A stretch of DNA of 64,000 bases from Anas platyrhynchos (GCF_047663525.1 NC_092588.1:140608501-140672500), one strand, 5' to 3'; positions 14,766-28,200 are shown, numbered from the stretch's first letter. Notes: generated by a model from the letters alone, not told the origin. Numbers and translations: made by a program.

Positions 14766-15799
14766 GCATAAGACTTGGAACCAAAGGAAAGATTGGGGAA
14801 AAAGAAAACAGAGTACCAACAGGCTTTAGAGTCTTCCTTTGCTCTTAAAGATAAAAATCATAAATCTAAATCCAATGCCAAAACTGAGTATTATCTTCAT
14901 CCCAAAATCAAAGAAAAAAATCTGAGATGAACAAAAATCTATCAAACAATAATAGAAGAAAAATGTGTTTCAAAGCTATGCAAGTTTTATTCCAATCCAA
15001 ATTACAGCCCATGTGTAATTTTAGGTAAAACGATACTTGTGTATTCCCGTGAATGTATTCGGATTTGCTGTGCAACATGGAAAAACAAAGTCTCTTTGCC
15101 AGTGACAGTTCACAGGGTGGGTAACTGGTGCTTCCAGGGGGATCCAGAGGAGAAGCTGTGGGCACACACAGGTGTCTGCGAGTGTGAGAGAGGAAGATGG
15201 GAGGTGGTTTATTTGTTCCTCCTCGGCTTCGCCAATGACAGTGAAAACTTTCTCAGCACCGATTTCTTCTAAAGCTCCTTGAAATCAAGGCTATGACCAT
15301 ATCCCATGACTAGCATGGAGCAAAAGTCACATTTCACCCATATGCTCACTTAGGTTTATGTTGATGACTTCAGGCTGTCTCAACTAAGGCATCTTGGAAA
15401 AAAAGGCTGAAAGAATAACAGCGTACTCACTGGCACTCCATTTTTAAGGCAAGTTCGGGGAAAAAAAATGGCCCTGTTAATGCAATAATATGCTACATCT
15501 CAGTCACTGCCTGCGAGAGACAGAGAAGAGAAAAAGGGGAGGGGTAAGCGGGAGACAGAAGGAGACAGAAAGCAGAAGCAGGAACAAAGATGCAGGATCG
15601 GGAGACAAAACGAAAGGAGGGATGACATCGAGGAATGTGCAAAACATGCCTCTTCCTACATTTGTTAAAACTAAACACGCACACAAACTATCTCAAAAGC
15701 TGAAATGAAATGAAAAACATGGGCACGTTTGATTTTACCTTTTCAAGCAATTACATTATTTTCTGTATGATTTTTTTCCTGTCAAGTCCTGTCCTTCCC

Positions 15800-15960
15800 T
15801 TGCAATGCCTTCTTTCTCCCTTGCCTTTTCTCCTTTTTTTTTTTTTTTTTTCCTATGCCATCTTGCTTTGTTCCTTTTTCTTTGCTTCTGCCTGCTTCTT
15901 TCTTCCTCTTCCTTTCTTCTCTTGCTCTCCCTTGCCTTTTTTTTGTTCCTTGCTCTCCCA
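15800..15960. repeat. polypyrimidine tract
   Basis: About 160 bp almost entirely C and T on the plus strand, including a run of about 18 T and CTT/CCTT-type irregular repeats. Such tracts can form triplex DNA. The minus strand shows Lys/Arg/Glu-rich open frames, which are artefacts of this composition. Confidence 0.75.
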
Positions 15961-18900
15961 TGTGTTCCCTGAGCACATGAAGAACACGAGCACAAATAGT
16001 GGAAAAGCTTTTTTTTTTTTGCCGATGCTCCTTTTCTATCCCCATGTGGTTTTGACTGCTGTAGCTCTGTTAGGTTTAAAATACACATGGGGAAGCCACT
16101 TGTACTCCCATGTGTTTTAGAGCTATCTACAGTAGCTCACTGCAGGAAAAACATGTGGGAAGGGAATGTGTCGGAAAAGTTGCTTGTACTCCCTCCAACA
16201 CGTGGGCCACATTTAACAAGGTCAAGGGACAAGTGTGGCTCACAGGCATTAGTTTGACCGGTACTATAAAAAGGATCACGCATTCTTCTTTCTTTTACCT
16301 GTGTGCACTTTGCAGTTAATCACTCACCAAAATGCAGCTTATGGAGCTTCAATTGATCGGCTTTTATTTTTAGGCTGGATGATCAGCTGAACATATTTGA
16401 GGAACAGATTATCATCTTTTTCTTTCCTGGTTTGACAATTCCAAGACAATGAAGGATATAAATGTAACAAGAGGAAACCTTTTTCTTTTTTTTTTTTTTT
16501 CCCTTTGTCTTTCATCCTGCACAAGAGCATCACACACATTGTGAGTGAGCAACCGAGGGTATGTCTATTAAACCAGTCGTCTGTTCCTAAGGCAGATTTT
16601 TTTCTGCGGAGTGTCCCTTCTGAACTCTTCTGCTACAAGCCTCCATTCACACAAAATATCTATGAACTGTTGGTTTATGTTATACGCATTTTGACACCTT
16701 TCAGCTGGCTTTCACAGATTTTCAAAGCACCTGTTCCAATACAACCTGTCTTTTTGGCAGCAGCCCGCACCAGTAAGCCCCTGATTTTCTTTCCTCCTTC
16801 ACTCAACTATTTCTACCAATATATATGGCAAAAATACAACGAAGTGAAAGGAGGGGAATGCTGCCCAGTTCTCCGAGATGCTGGACCACACTTCCTGCAG
16901 GAAAAAAAAAAAAAAAAAGAAATAAATAAAAAATAAAAAAAAATTGAAAGATTGTTCGCATTGTTGCACAGATTAACTAAACTGCTCTTGCCACTTATGT
17001 CTTAGGGGAAAGGTCCGGATAACTTGTGAGTGGGCTGCTTGCCATGCGAACAGATGGGCATGGGCTTCGACAGCCAAGAACTGATGGATCAAATTTTGAA
17101 ATTTGTTGCTCGTTCCCCACCGTAGTAGTTCCGAATCAGCCTTGGTGGAACTTTATCTCTGCAGAAGTGGTGCAATGGCAGCAACACTGGACTGAACAGA
17201 TACACCTCACATCTCAGTGCTGCAGGCAGGCTGACAAAATCAGAACAACACCGTCAGTGCATGCCTGTTAACAAGCTTACGTAGCTCTCTGAGGCTAACA
17301 AGCTCCTGTGTGAGCTTCCAGTGCAGTTGAAGGGGAGTGTTATTTTGCGTGGTGGTCCAAGATAAAGTCTTCTTTTTTATTTTTATTTTTTTAAAGTTCC
17401 TTTTAATTTATACAGCCTTTTAAACAAAGAACGGGTTCACCTGTGTTTTATAATAAGCATAAGGCAAGAGGAGGTATGGAGGTATCCACAACGCCCTGTT
17501 TAAATGTAATTTAAAATGGTTAGCATAGATATAAAAATTATTATTCATGATTTAACATAGTAAATTGACAAATACAAATTGAGAAAAGTTAAATGGTATT
17601 TGACTGCTATTAGTAAATCAAAGAAATTGTTGTTGTCTATAAGAATGTTGTTTCTCAGCTTTCTAAGTGCTGCTGTGGCAGTACACATTCACTTCAAATT
17701 TCTGTGTTCTCGGTGGAAACCTAGGATGTGAAAGCAATGTATCTTTGCATTTCATTGATGCGCTTATTTAATTCTGGGTTTGTGATTTGAATGATTACTG
17801 AGGAAAAAGTCTGTAGGCTTCTCTCATTTCTTGACACTAGTTCTACATGGCTTTGTAAATTTAACTCTGTCTTTCTGCTATTATTTTAACTACATCAACA
17901 TTGTATTACCTTAGCCAATACCAGCAATTGCAAGCCAGGATCTTAAACACTTTTGTTCATGCTGTAATGGGAATTTCTTACCTTGTGCCACTTTCTAGCA
18001 TACATTTTGACAGTTTACTGATGCGTTTGCAAAAGCAGTTGAATAGTTCTACGAGTGCATGAATAATAAGTGACGGTGATCATAATTAGTGTTACCTGTA
18101 GAAATACATAGTATTTTCAATAAAATTCTGCATACAGCAAACATGGATAAAATATTTTCATAATTATCTACACAGCGCATGCCATTAATTATCTCAGGGA
18201 AAAAAAAAAAAAAAGCCATTTCCCAGGGTCTCTTCCAATTTTTCTCCACCACCTCAGGCCCAGCACTATTTGGTATGGGCAGATTAGGGTAGCTGATGAT
18301 TCCTATTGATTTAAATGTCGTGCTAGGAAGCCTAAATCCCCAAGAGCAATAGAATCTCCCCTATCACTATCCTACTGCTTATTGACCTAATTCACTAACC
18401 AACCATCAGGGCTTTCTCTCACAACAAATAAATCTTGCATGAAACAGACAGTACATGGACACTAGTAGTTTTCAGCGGTGTTAACAATATAATACATTTA
18501 GGGTCACCAAAGCATTCCTCTTTGTTTTCTCATATCGACCAAAACATCATTTACCATTTAAAATTGGGCAGAATCTGCGATTGTATTTGTATATCAAAAC
18601 TATTCCTACAATCTGAAATAAATGTGGTCTGTTCAGGCTATTCAGCATGTGTAAAATGCCATTTATTTCAGTGCTCGGGTCTGCCATTAAGTTACTGTTG
18701 GAACAGTTGCTGGAAAGATTTGATGGGTACAACGTTATAGGCAGTAACTTGGATCCACTGTTTACCACTCAAAGTTCAAATAATTATTAAAATTCCTCTT
18801 TCATTAACTGAATCAAACAAATGAAGAACAAAGCAGTGTTTGTTGTGTTGTTCTGCTTTTCACAGGGCAATATTTTAAACTAAAACTTGGATCTTGGACT

Positions 18901-19563
18901 CTGCAGGTGCCTGTATCTGAACTGAACTCTCTGTGATTTTACTGGGTTGAATGACACACTTGTATGAACGCAAATGCCCAACTAAAATTCGTGGCTCTGT
19001 AAAATGTGTTCATCACTAGATATGAAATATGTTCACCGAAAGATATCACAAAAAATGTACTGCATTAAAAACAAAAAACCAAAAACCTACATACTACTTT
19101 GACAGACAAATCTGCTTCAGAGGAGAGGCCTAATTCTGCTGCCAGTAATGTTAATTAGAGCAACAGAAAGGTCCTGGATTACTACTCCTCTCATCAATAT
19201 TGAGCAAAGCCTTTATCAATGTAATTTGAAGCAGTATTAAAAGTGATAAATGCTCATTTATAATTGTTGATATTATCAAACCAAAATAATTTGTAACCCT
19301 ACGTAACCGTGCCAGATTTTTATCACGTTATAAAGGTTAACACAAGTGTTACAAGCAACATCAATGAGCTACGCAGACTACGTTTGCTTTCGGTTAGATA
19401 AGTATGCTTTGTAGTAGTTGATATTCCCTCTAGATAATGGATATGGGCCAGATTCTCTGCTGACACAAAGCAATGTACGTAACACGAATGGAGATATGCT
19501 GATTTACACTAGCTGCAGATCTAGCCCTAATATCTTTAGATGCAATAAACCATCTTAAATAAC

Positions 19564-19607
19564 TCCATTTCCTAAATATTACTCATCCATTTCCTAAATA
19601 TTACTCA
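19564..19607. repeat. perfect 22-bp tandem duplication
   Basis: Two identical adjacent 22-bp copies (19564-19585 and 19586-19607), starting TCCATTTCC and ending TTACTCA. The identity suggests a recent slippage event. Confidence 0.85.
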
Positions 19608-22600
19608 GCCATTCCTCACTATTGCCAAAAGGGAACTGTGAATGCCAAGGTCTGCAGGATTTTATTTATCAAAGCTTCTTTCAAGGCATCTATCATCCTG
19701 GCATGCGAGCCATGCTTTATGATCAGAATCAAACATTTTCAAGAAACAGCAAGATTAATTCTAGAAAAATAATACTGCCTAGTGCTTGCTCTCACTGTAA
19801 TATGTTCCTTTTTTTTTTTCTCTCTCTCTCTTTTTTTTTTTTTTTTTTAATGAAAATGGCCCATCATATTAGTTGTTTTAAAATCTTTTGCGGCTTGATA
19901 CTGCTGAACCATAAAAATAGAATTAGAAGTGTTATGCTATGCATCTCTTTAAAGAGTTGATTACTGATAACTCATTGTTTGTATTTTTATATTACCTACC
20001 TTGATAAGAAGCTAACTAAATGCAGAGCTACAAGAAAAACACATTTGTTTGTTATATAAACACGAAATTATTTCCCCAACTATGGTAAACAACATTTTAG
20101 TGCCCTGACATTGAACATCTGGAGACAAATAGTACCTAAACTGTACAGCTTCATTTTCCTTTGAGGTTTATCTATTTTTACTTACATTTGCTGGATGTCA
20201 GCTTATAATAATTACTCTTCTATACACATCTCTAGCACTAATGTGACAGACTGTGAATGCTTCTTGACAATAGAGCATAATATCCTCCTTACAGGCTTCC
20301 AATAGCGAGGCTGCAATCTCACCACCAAGTGCATAAACACGTAAAAAAGTCTTACTTAAAACATTGACAAATTCCAAATGCATTTAGTTTGCTGTTGAAA
20401 AGCACACGCAGGCTATATGTTCCTCGATAAATCTAAAAAATGAGGCTAAAAGTAAAGTACTTGCAGCGCAGCGTGTGACATCTGAGTGCTGCTTGAGCAG
20501 CAGGAACAGTAGGCACAACTTTGAAGCGTCTGCAGATTATGTCAGATGATTTGAAAGGAAGCAAAAATGTCAGTTTAAAATCTACTGCTAATAACTGTTG
20601 TTTACTGAGACAGAGTACCAATACAAACATTAAAAAACATTTCCTAGCGTTTTTGTGAGTATGACAAAACTACTTTCATCTGCGACGCAGGAGTAGACGT
20701 GGAATCATGCTAACAGTTCCCTAAAGCAACGGGAATCTTTTTGTATTTCTTCATTTAACATTAAAGGTGAGCACCTTCGTGTAGGCCTCGTTTACAAATC
20801 TCCCTGAATTTAGTCCAAGACACTAGAGTTTTGTCTTAAGAAAGAGCAAACAATCTGAACTACAGAGCTTTATTTCTCTGTGAGAGAAAGAGCATGACTG
20901 AAAACTCAGTAAATGCAGTAATTCCCCTTAATTAGTACGACTCTGAACTGTGCATACTACTGTGAACTATTCATAAAAGAATAAAGCTGCTATCCTGGAG
21001 GATGTGTTGTCCAGTACATTACAATAATGCCTGCTTACATGTCCAAATCATTACATCATTTTATTATTCATTTTCGGTGTGATCTTACACATGGACATGT
21101 GCAAATTCTCCCTGTGCTTTTTTTAACATATAAAATATAAAAAGAAATGCATTTCTAAGAGTTTGTTTTGATAAATATTTTACTAAAATAAGGGGACTTT
21201 TATAATACGCAAGATTTTTTCTCTGTCTTTCGAAATCTGAGCAGCTATGATGTTTTAAACAAATAAAACTTCTCTGTTTTGTCTCTGTTCCTGAGTACTT
21301 AAATAGGGATTGTAACATAAATAGCTTAAATGTGTATAATTTAAAAGGGAATAAAATTTAAATGTGAAAGCTGTCTGTTTAGTATTTCTTAACATTTTTT
21401 TTTTTACAGACTAAGAATATATGGCTCTTTTCACATATGAGGGGAATGCAGGAAGATTTTAAGTTTTGACAAACAGAAGACAGAAACAAGTCAGAATGAA
21501 GCAAATCAAAAGGTAAACAGATAAGTCCTGGTTGTTTTGTTTTATTTTTTACCTAAATTAACGTCAGTTAAATTCAAAACTAGTACCTAAGAGTGAAAAC
21601 ATTTTTTTCAGATTAAACTTAGAATAAGAAATATTAAACTCCTGATCAAAACTATATTCAGCTACTACAGGTTTTACCTTACTAAAATAAATCAAGTGCT
21701 TTCACATATATAATTCAAAAGTTAATTTCCTGATCTGCTACTCAGAACTATTTGTGAGCAAACAAAGTAGGTTTTATTGAATAGTCCTTGTCCTTACCCA
21801 AACAAGGCATTTATTGGAATTAATACATACAAGAAAAACTTGAGGGTATCAAATATTTTTGCAAATAGATGTGAAGCACTGTGCTTTCACCAGCTATGAG
21901 GACTGTCTACAAGAATTGTACCAACTAAATAACCCACGTTACAGCTTTGTTCAAGGCAGTATTTTATTTGCTATATTGCACTTCTCTACCATTTGCACAG
22001 GGGACTTTTTTCTGGGCCTTTTTGAGTATGCATGCTCCCTTTCTTTCATGCTATGATAATATCAGCGAATGAAACATGAATGTCATTTTTTTCTTTCAGA
22101 AATTAATCCATGCAAAATCAAACTTAGTAGTAAATAGTCACAAATTATTTAATGTTCTTATCTGCTTCAAACACTTTTTTTCCCCAGCAAAATATTTAAG
22201 TTATAATTAGTAGGCTCACTACTAACTTAAAAGAGAGATTCTAGAGGCAGCCCATTACTCTGTGGATGAAACTCTAAAGTCAGTAATAATTTGACTAAAA
22301 TTGACATTAGAAATATCACCTTACGTTACTGTTTTCTCACTCTGTGAAAAAGAATAAACAGAAAAAAATGCTACTCTGAGAGTTTTCAGCAATACTTACA
22401 CCAACTCTTAAATTTTATGAATTAGTGCACATGACATGCAAAATGATTTCCCCTCATTTTGATCAGTTGCATTATTTTGTTTTAAGTAACAAAGAACAAG
22501 CTGTAAAAAAGACTAGCTCACGTGGACTGAGGTAGTTTCACTGATTAATTAATATTCAAATATTAATGCATTTCCTTTGTAGTTTCCTTATTTGATATAC

Positions 22601-23076
22601 ATGTTGGCTTCCTCCTCTTGGAAATTATGATGAGCGGGGTTTTAAAACATGTAAACACTATGCACAGGCAGTAAAATCTGATACCAGTTTGACAGCCTGT
22701 GAATCCATCTTCTGTCCTTTTTGGGGTGAAAGAAAAAAAAAAAAAAAAAAAAGGAGAGAGAGAGGAAAAATAAAGGTCAGGCTGAGAGGCTGGGCAGGGG
22801 AATTGAGAACACAAATTTAGTGATTAAAATTAATTAAAGGACTGACACGGCTGTATAATCTTGTGATGAATCCTTAACAGTTGTTTTGTCTGTAAAAGAT
22901 AGATTTTGATTTATATATTTCAATATGCTATAAATGATAAGAGAATGTTGAAGAATAGATTTCTGTAGCATTTAACCATGCCATATGTGTACATTGCTAA
23001 CAGTTTTTTTATGACAATCCTTTTCCATAGCTGTGGTCTCTGCACCTTTGTAAATCTACAGCTCAGAGCTTTGTCC

Positions 23077-23124
23077 TCTCCTCCATTTTATGGTTTTTCT
23101 TCTCCTCCATTTTATGCCTTTTCT
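23077..23124. repeat. 24-bp tandem duplication
   Basis: Two adjacent 24-bp copies (23077-23100 and 23101-23124) that differ at two positions; both begin TCTCCTCCATTTTATG. Confidence 0.85.
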
Positions 23125-24189
23125 TATGTATCGTGTCTATATTTGACAACCATACCACAAGACAGAGAAAGCCTGATTTTGCCAGCCCACCTTGCTGTTG
23201 TCATGCCTTTTAGTTTCTGGCAAAATGCAAATCAGCAGGAATTCTGTCAGGCAGAGCTCTGAAGCTCAGCGTTCATCAATTCAGTGGTGTTCATTTGTAT
23301 GCCAAAGCATCGGACCAGTGCTATCACATCAGATCATACACCAAAAATGTACGCAGTCGTTCTTCGTGCTGCCGGGAGACCTGACACTGAGCTTACACGG
23401 TGTGTCAAAATTAAGGGCCGGATCCTGCAGGCAGTAGACTTTTATTATTTTTACCTCAGTTTGTGCATAGTTGAGACGTAAGTTTAGCAATGCATGATTT
23501 TACCTAGTGAGCGGAGAACCCACAGTGCCAGCAACCTGATTGCTCGTGTCCTGCATCAGTACTGAGGACGAAACGTATGTGACAGGCAGACAGCTGATTT
23601 AGAGAAAATAAGTGGATTAATATCACAAAGAGAAAACACATTTAAATGCATGTAAAATGTGATGTGGCTAGATGTGATAAAATACAATTTTACTGTTCTC
23701 ACTGGAACAAAACTTTAACTGGCTTCAAAACCTTGGCTGAGCTCTTAGATGACAGTCTACAATTAGTGACAGGTACAGATGTGGATACAAAATTCCTAAC
23801 AGCTCTTCAATTAAATCCAGTCAATCGCCTGGAATAGGTCAGGAGAAATGAAATTTGGGTATTCAAAGCTCTCTCCTAGCACGAGGTCCACTCCTCTGGC
23901 AGCAGTGTCAAAATACAACGGGATCGCGGCACAGGTCAGAAGCTGACCCAAAGAGCAGGGGATGCTCACCAATTTTAAATTAGGTTATGATAAAATATGG
24001 GGGCATGACAATATATAGGGGTATGCACGGGATATGCTTTACACGTTGCACTACATTTACACTACATTTACACATGTGCTAGTGCATCTGACTTACTCTC
24101 CTCACCAAATCCTATCTCAGACAAGAAGCATTGCAAATGTAGAGGAAAAACTGCTTTTTTTACATGATTTTATGTTATGTATTTGGTGA

Positions 24190-24790
24190 TAATTGGCAGC
24201 TGGTCATTTTTACACTTCGTGTTGTCTGAGATGTATGTGCAGCGTGGAAAGGCTGCGTTGTCTGAAATGTATCTGTAATGTGGAAAGGACTAGCTTGCTG
24301 TCAGTATGTAGATGTTATGTTAAAATCACCAAGCTGGCAGGGGCCTTTATCTTCTACTTAAAAAAAAAAAAAAAAATTAAATTTCAATGTGGAATTCCCA
24401 CTGAAGAAATATTCCACGAATAAGGCTTGTTCAGTCAGTATGTATATGTTATTTAAAAATCACCAAGCAGGCGGGGGCCTTTAGCTTCTACTCTTAAAAA
24501 TATAAATAAATGAGGAGATTTTGGTGCTGAATTTCCACTTCGGAAATATTACAATAAAGGTTTGTGGAGGGAAGGCTCGGTTGTGCGTTAGCGTCCCTGT
24601 CAGTGCTTGTATTGCTTTCAGACTGAGATTTGGGATTTTTCGCTTCAGAAACACCACAGTAAATTTGTCGAGGGCAGGCTGGGGTTACGCGTTGGCGGCT
24701 CAGCCCGTTCAGAGCGGGGTGCCGCGGGCCGTTTCGCCGGCCCCGGTTAGGATTTTCTCCTCAGAACATCAAAAAAGAGGCGACTGAGGG
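24190..24790. repeat. diverged tandem repeat, unit about 130-140 bp
   Basis: A segment starting TCAGTATGTA at 24301 recurs at 24435, 134 bp later, with the same following landmarks (AAAATCACCAAGC, then GGGGCCTTTA, then CTTCTACT). A GAAATATT-containing block (about 24389 and 24528) and a more diverged third version near 24640 continue the pattern. A smaller 37-bp duplication starting TTGTCTGA lies at 24221-24290. The array ends just before the COMMD3 promoter. No known repeat family is recognised. Confidence 0.7.
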
Positions 24791-24875
24791 GGGAAAATCC
24801 TGAATATTCACAGGCTTCGGAAGCAGCCGAGGGAAGGCCCGGGGGGCGCCTTCCTCAGGGTGACGAGGCCGGGAA

Positions 24876-24973
24876 GGGCGCGGGCGGGCGGGCGGAGGCG
24901 CCGCCGGGGCGAGGGCTCCGCGGTACCGCGGAGCCCTCGCCCCGGCGGCGCCTCCGCCCGCCCGCCCGCGCCC
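24876..24973. repeat. perfect 98-bp palindrome (49-bp arms, no spacer)
   Basis: The bases 24876-24924 are the exact reverse complement of 24925-24973; the centre is a GGTACC site at 24922-24927. Outside these limits pairing stops at once. Arms are extremely GC-rich. It lies about 110 bp upstream of the COMMD3 start codon. It could be a genuine inverted duplication able to extrude a cruciform, or a fold-back error of sequencing or assembly in a GC-rich promoter. Confidence 0.95.
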
Positions 24974-25081
24974 CCCGCTCCCGGTCCCCGGTCCCGGCCG
25001 GCTCCGCCCCGCCGCCCCCGCCGCCGCCGGTGATCAGCTGCCGCGCGTCACGTGGCGCGTGTCGAAGGTCACGGCGGCACA
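24974..25081 (+). promoter_or_regulatory. COMMD3: COMMD3 proximal promoter and 5' leader with E-box
   Basis: GC-rich DNA just upstream of the COMMD3 ATG without a TATA box. It contains GTCACGTG at 25047-25054, an E-box of the USF/MITF/TFE type, 28 bp before the start codon, and a TGATCAGCTG element at 25031-25040. The transcription start is not visible but must lie in or close to this segment because the coding exon begins at 25082. Confidence 0.6.
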
Positions 25082-25211
25082 ATGGAGCTGTCGGCGGCCG
25101 CGCAGGGCGGGTGGCGGCTGCTGGGCGACCCCCGCCGCCTCCCCCGGGCCGCCTACACCGCGCTGCTGCGCGCCGCCTTCCGCGGCCTCCTGCAGCCCCC
25201 CGGCGGCCTGG
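25082..25211 (+). CDS. COMMD3: COMMD3 coding exon 1
   Basis: Starts at ATG and encodes residues 1-43 plus one base of codon 44; donor GTGAGC. The codons are extremely GC-rich, unlike later exons. Confidence 0.95.
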
Positions 25212-28200
25212 GTGAGCGCGGGGAGGAGGGGAGAGGGATCGGGTTGTAATAGGGGATTGGGGGGGGGGTGTTAAGGGGGCCACCTGCGGGAGGTGGGGGG
25301 GATGCGGTGTGCAAAGGGGGTTGGGGAGGGTGGGGGGGGGTCCTGTGTGGGGCTGCGGTGCTCGGTGCTCGGTGTTAAGGGTGTGCGTGTACGGGGGGGC
25401 GTGTAAATATAGGGGGGGGTGTGCATGTAGGGGTATAGGGGTGTGCATGCATGGGGGTGTGTGTGCACATAGGGGTGCGTGCATATAGGGGTGTGAATGC
25501 ATAGAGGGGTGTGCAAGCATATAGGCTTGCATGTGCATATAGGTCTGTGTGTATATGAGGCTGTGTGCATGCTTATAGGGCATGCATGAATATAGGGGTA
25601 TTGCATGCATATATGCTTGTCTATGCATATAGGGGTCTGTGTGTATACTTCTAGGAGTATGCATGAATATAGGGGTATGCACACATATAGATGTGCATGC
25701 ATATAGGAGTATGCATGCATATAGGTGTGTGTGCACATAGGGGTGTGCATGCACATAGGGGTATACATGAATATAGGGGTATGCATGCATATAGGCTCGC
25801 ATGCGCGCATATAACAATGTGTATATAGGACTGTGTGCATCCATATAGGGGTCTGTATGCACATACATGTGCATGGGTATAGGGTTATGCATAAATATAA
25901 GATTATGCATGCATATAGGTTTGTGTGCGGATATATAGGACTGTGTGCGTGCACATAGGGGTGTGCATGTATATAGGGGTATGCACGAGCATAGGGTTAT
26001 GCACATATATAGGTTTGCTTGCGGGCACGTAGAACTGTGTGCATATAGGACCGGGTGCATGCACATATAGGGGCGTGCGTCTATATAGGACCGCCCGCAT
26101 GCATATAGCCGCGTGTGCATGCAGGCGGGGGTGTGCACGCGTGCAGCGCCGCGGGTGCGTGCACAGAGGTGCGTGCACAGAGGTGCGAGCACACCGGCAC
26201 CGCCGCCGGACCCTCGCCCGCGGGTGCCGCTGCACGGGGCCGCCCCGCCGGCAGGATGCAAAGCGGCGGAGCCCCGCCGGCACCCCGCACCCTGCTCCCC
26301 GCACCCTGCTCCCCGCACCCTGCTCCCCGCACCCTGCCGGGCCGGAGGGGGGCGGCGGTGCCCCGGCTGCGAGCCTGCCTTTAACCCGCAGCCGCCCCGG
26401 GGAACCGCGAGCGGGGCGTGCAGAGGAAACCCAGCTTCTCCTCGCTTTATTTTTTTTTTTCCTATCGTTTTTAATGGGGTGGAGAGTTAGGAGCAGCGCC
26501 GGGACGCACCGCGGGGTCCGTAGCATCCCCCATCCCTTCCCCTTCTTCCCTTCCCCTTCGTCCCGACCTCATCCCCAACCCGGTCCCCGACCCCGGGCGA
26601 AGTTTGCGGGCTCGGCGTTGCCCTCCTCAGCGGGGCGTTTGTTGTAGACGATCCAGACCTGCAAGATATCGACCCGGCGGTGTTAAAGCACTGCCACGCC
26701 GCAGCTGCGATGTGCATTCTGGAGGCAGCAAAGCAGAGAGCCGACGTGGCTGCCATCAGGTACCAGCAGCGCCCTGCGGCCACCCCATTGCTGCCCTGGC
26801 TCACGGCCGAGCCGGGGCTAGCAGAGGGCTGATGAGAAGTTCTGCTTCCCCGCAGCACGTGCCTGGAAGACTGTAAATTGGAGAAAGAGAGAATCGAGCA
26901 GTTTTGCACCGAATACCAGGTTTTGAATCCAATTTGAACGTATTGGTCTTCTCCTTCTCCTGCAGCAATTTGTTTGAAGCTTCCAAATATATTTTCCTTT
27001 CTCTCCCCCTCTCTTTTTTTTTTTTCCTTCAGAAAAACAAGGATGCCTTGGAAATCCTGTTGGGAAGGTAGGTGAATCAGTGCCCATTAAAGCTACTTTG
27101 AAACTCTCCTGGAAAACATCCATGCATATTTCACCTGATTAAGTAAAAATATTGATTTTTAAAAATATATTATTTATTTTTATTTTTTTACATTTTTAAC
27201 AGCCCTTAGAAAACAGCTGTTGAAACTTTCCTTCCTCCTCTCAGTATTCTACTTTTAAGTAACTTTTTGAACTTTTCAAGGAGCATTAAAAGTATCTTGA
27301 GAAACTTGTTGGCTTTATTGATGGGCAGCTTTAGAAAATTCACTTTTCCTTTTAGCTTAGGGAACTTGTTACTGTTGTGTCTTTCAGCATAGGCAGATCT
27401 CCCCTCCATATAACTGATGTGTCTTGGCGCTTGGAATATCAGATCAAGGTAATATCAAAGCATCAACATGTTTCATTAGTCTGTCCCAGTGCTGAGACCT
27501 GACTTTTTTCAATGCTTCTTTGTTTTTAATTTAGACCAATCAACTTCATAAAACTTACCAGCCTTCCTATTTGGTGACCTTAAATGTGGAGGTACGGTAC
27601 TGCTCTCACCCTCAGAGGAAAAAATGCAATTCCTTGTCATTTTTTAATAAAATTGTCTTTTGTTGGTGTGTGTCTTTTTTTTTTTCTTTTCTTTCCCTCA
27701 GAGTGATTCAGGATCGCACCCAGATGTTAGTTTTAGTTGCACGATGGAGCAATTGCAGGTACTTCTTTCCTTCCTCATTGTTTCTATGCTTGGCTCCGGT
27801 TGTGGATGTAAATGTTTTTAACACCTTGTCAATCATAATTAAGTGATAGAAACTATGCTCAAAAAATAAAAATAATAAAAAATAAAATAAAAATCCTGAA
27901 CTGGGAGGGTGAGGGGGAAACTTCTGACAAAATTACCTGGATGTGGTCTTGCTGTCTTCTCAATTGAAGCTGTACAGTAGCTGATTTTGGTTGCATGTGT
28001 TGTTTCCATGTGTGCGTAAATATTTGGTCTGTTTTCATAACCAATGCGTATATTTGGGAGGGGATGCATCATTTTTCTGAAACTGATTTCCCGCGGGTTG
28101 GGGAAATGATTAAGGAAAGCGGTTCACTGGCTGAAATATGTCACGAATGAAAATAGAGAACGAGCTGGAGCCTCTTCAGTGGCGTTAATGGCACGTCAGA

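Larger units (their letters stand above)
1..24189. other. AT-rich intergenic flank, no supported gene
   Basis: About 24 kb left of COMMD3 with no exon I can support. Open frames are short, mostly below 145 codons, lack recognisable domains and often run through homopolymers. In mammals the gene left of COMMD3 is DNAJC1 on the opposite strand, far away; I looked for J-domain coding sequence and saw none. The stretch has many A or T runs, small tandem duplications and several AT-rich blocks rich in TAATTA-type homeodomain sites. It may contain distal enhancers or noncoding transcripts, but the sequence alone does not show this. Confidence 0.7.

Noticed and set aside
1-24189. DNAJC1 exons or an endogenous viral element in the left flank
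   Set aside because: No J-domain, reverse transcriptase, capsid-like or nucleoprotein-like frame was recognised; open frames are short and low in complexity.
24855-26318. 487-codon minus-strand open frame
   Set aside because: It runs through the COMMD3 promoter, exon 1 antisense and an 18-bp minisatellite; length is explained by the repeat unit being a multiple of three without stops. No domain.
26626-26647. Alternative acceptor for COMMD3 exon 2 after CTCCTCAG
   Set aside because: Adds bases that break the frame with exon 1; the TTGTAG acceptor at 26647 restores the conserved DPDL segment.
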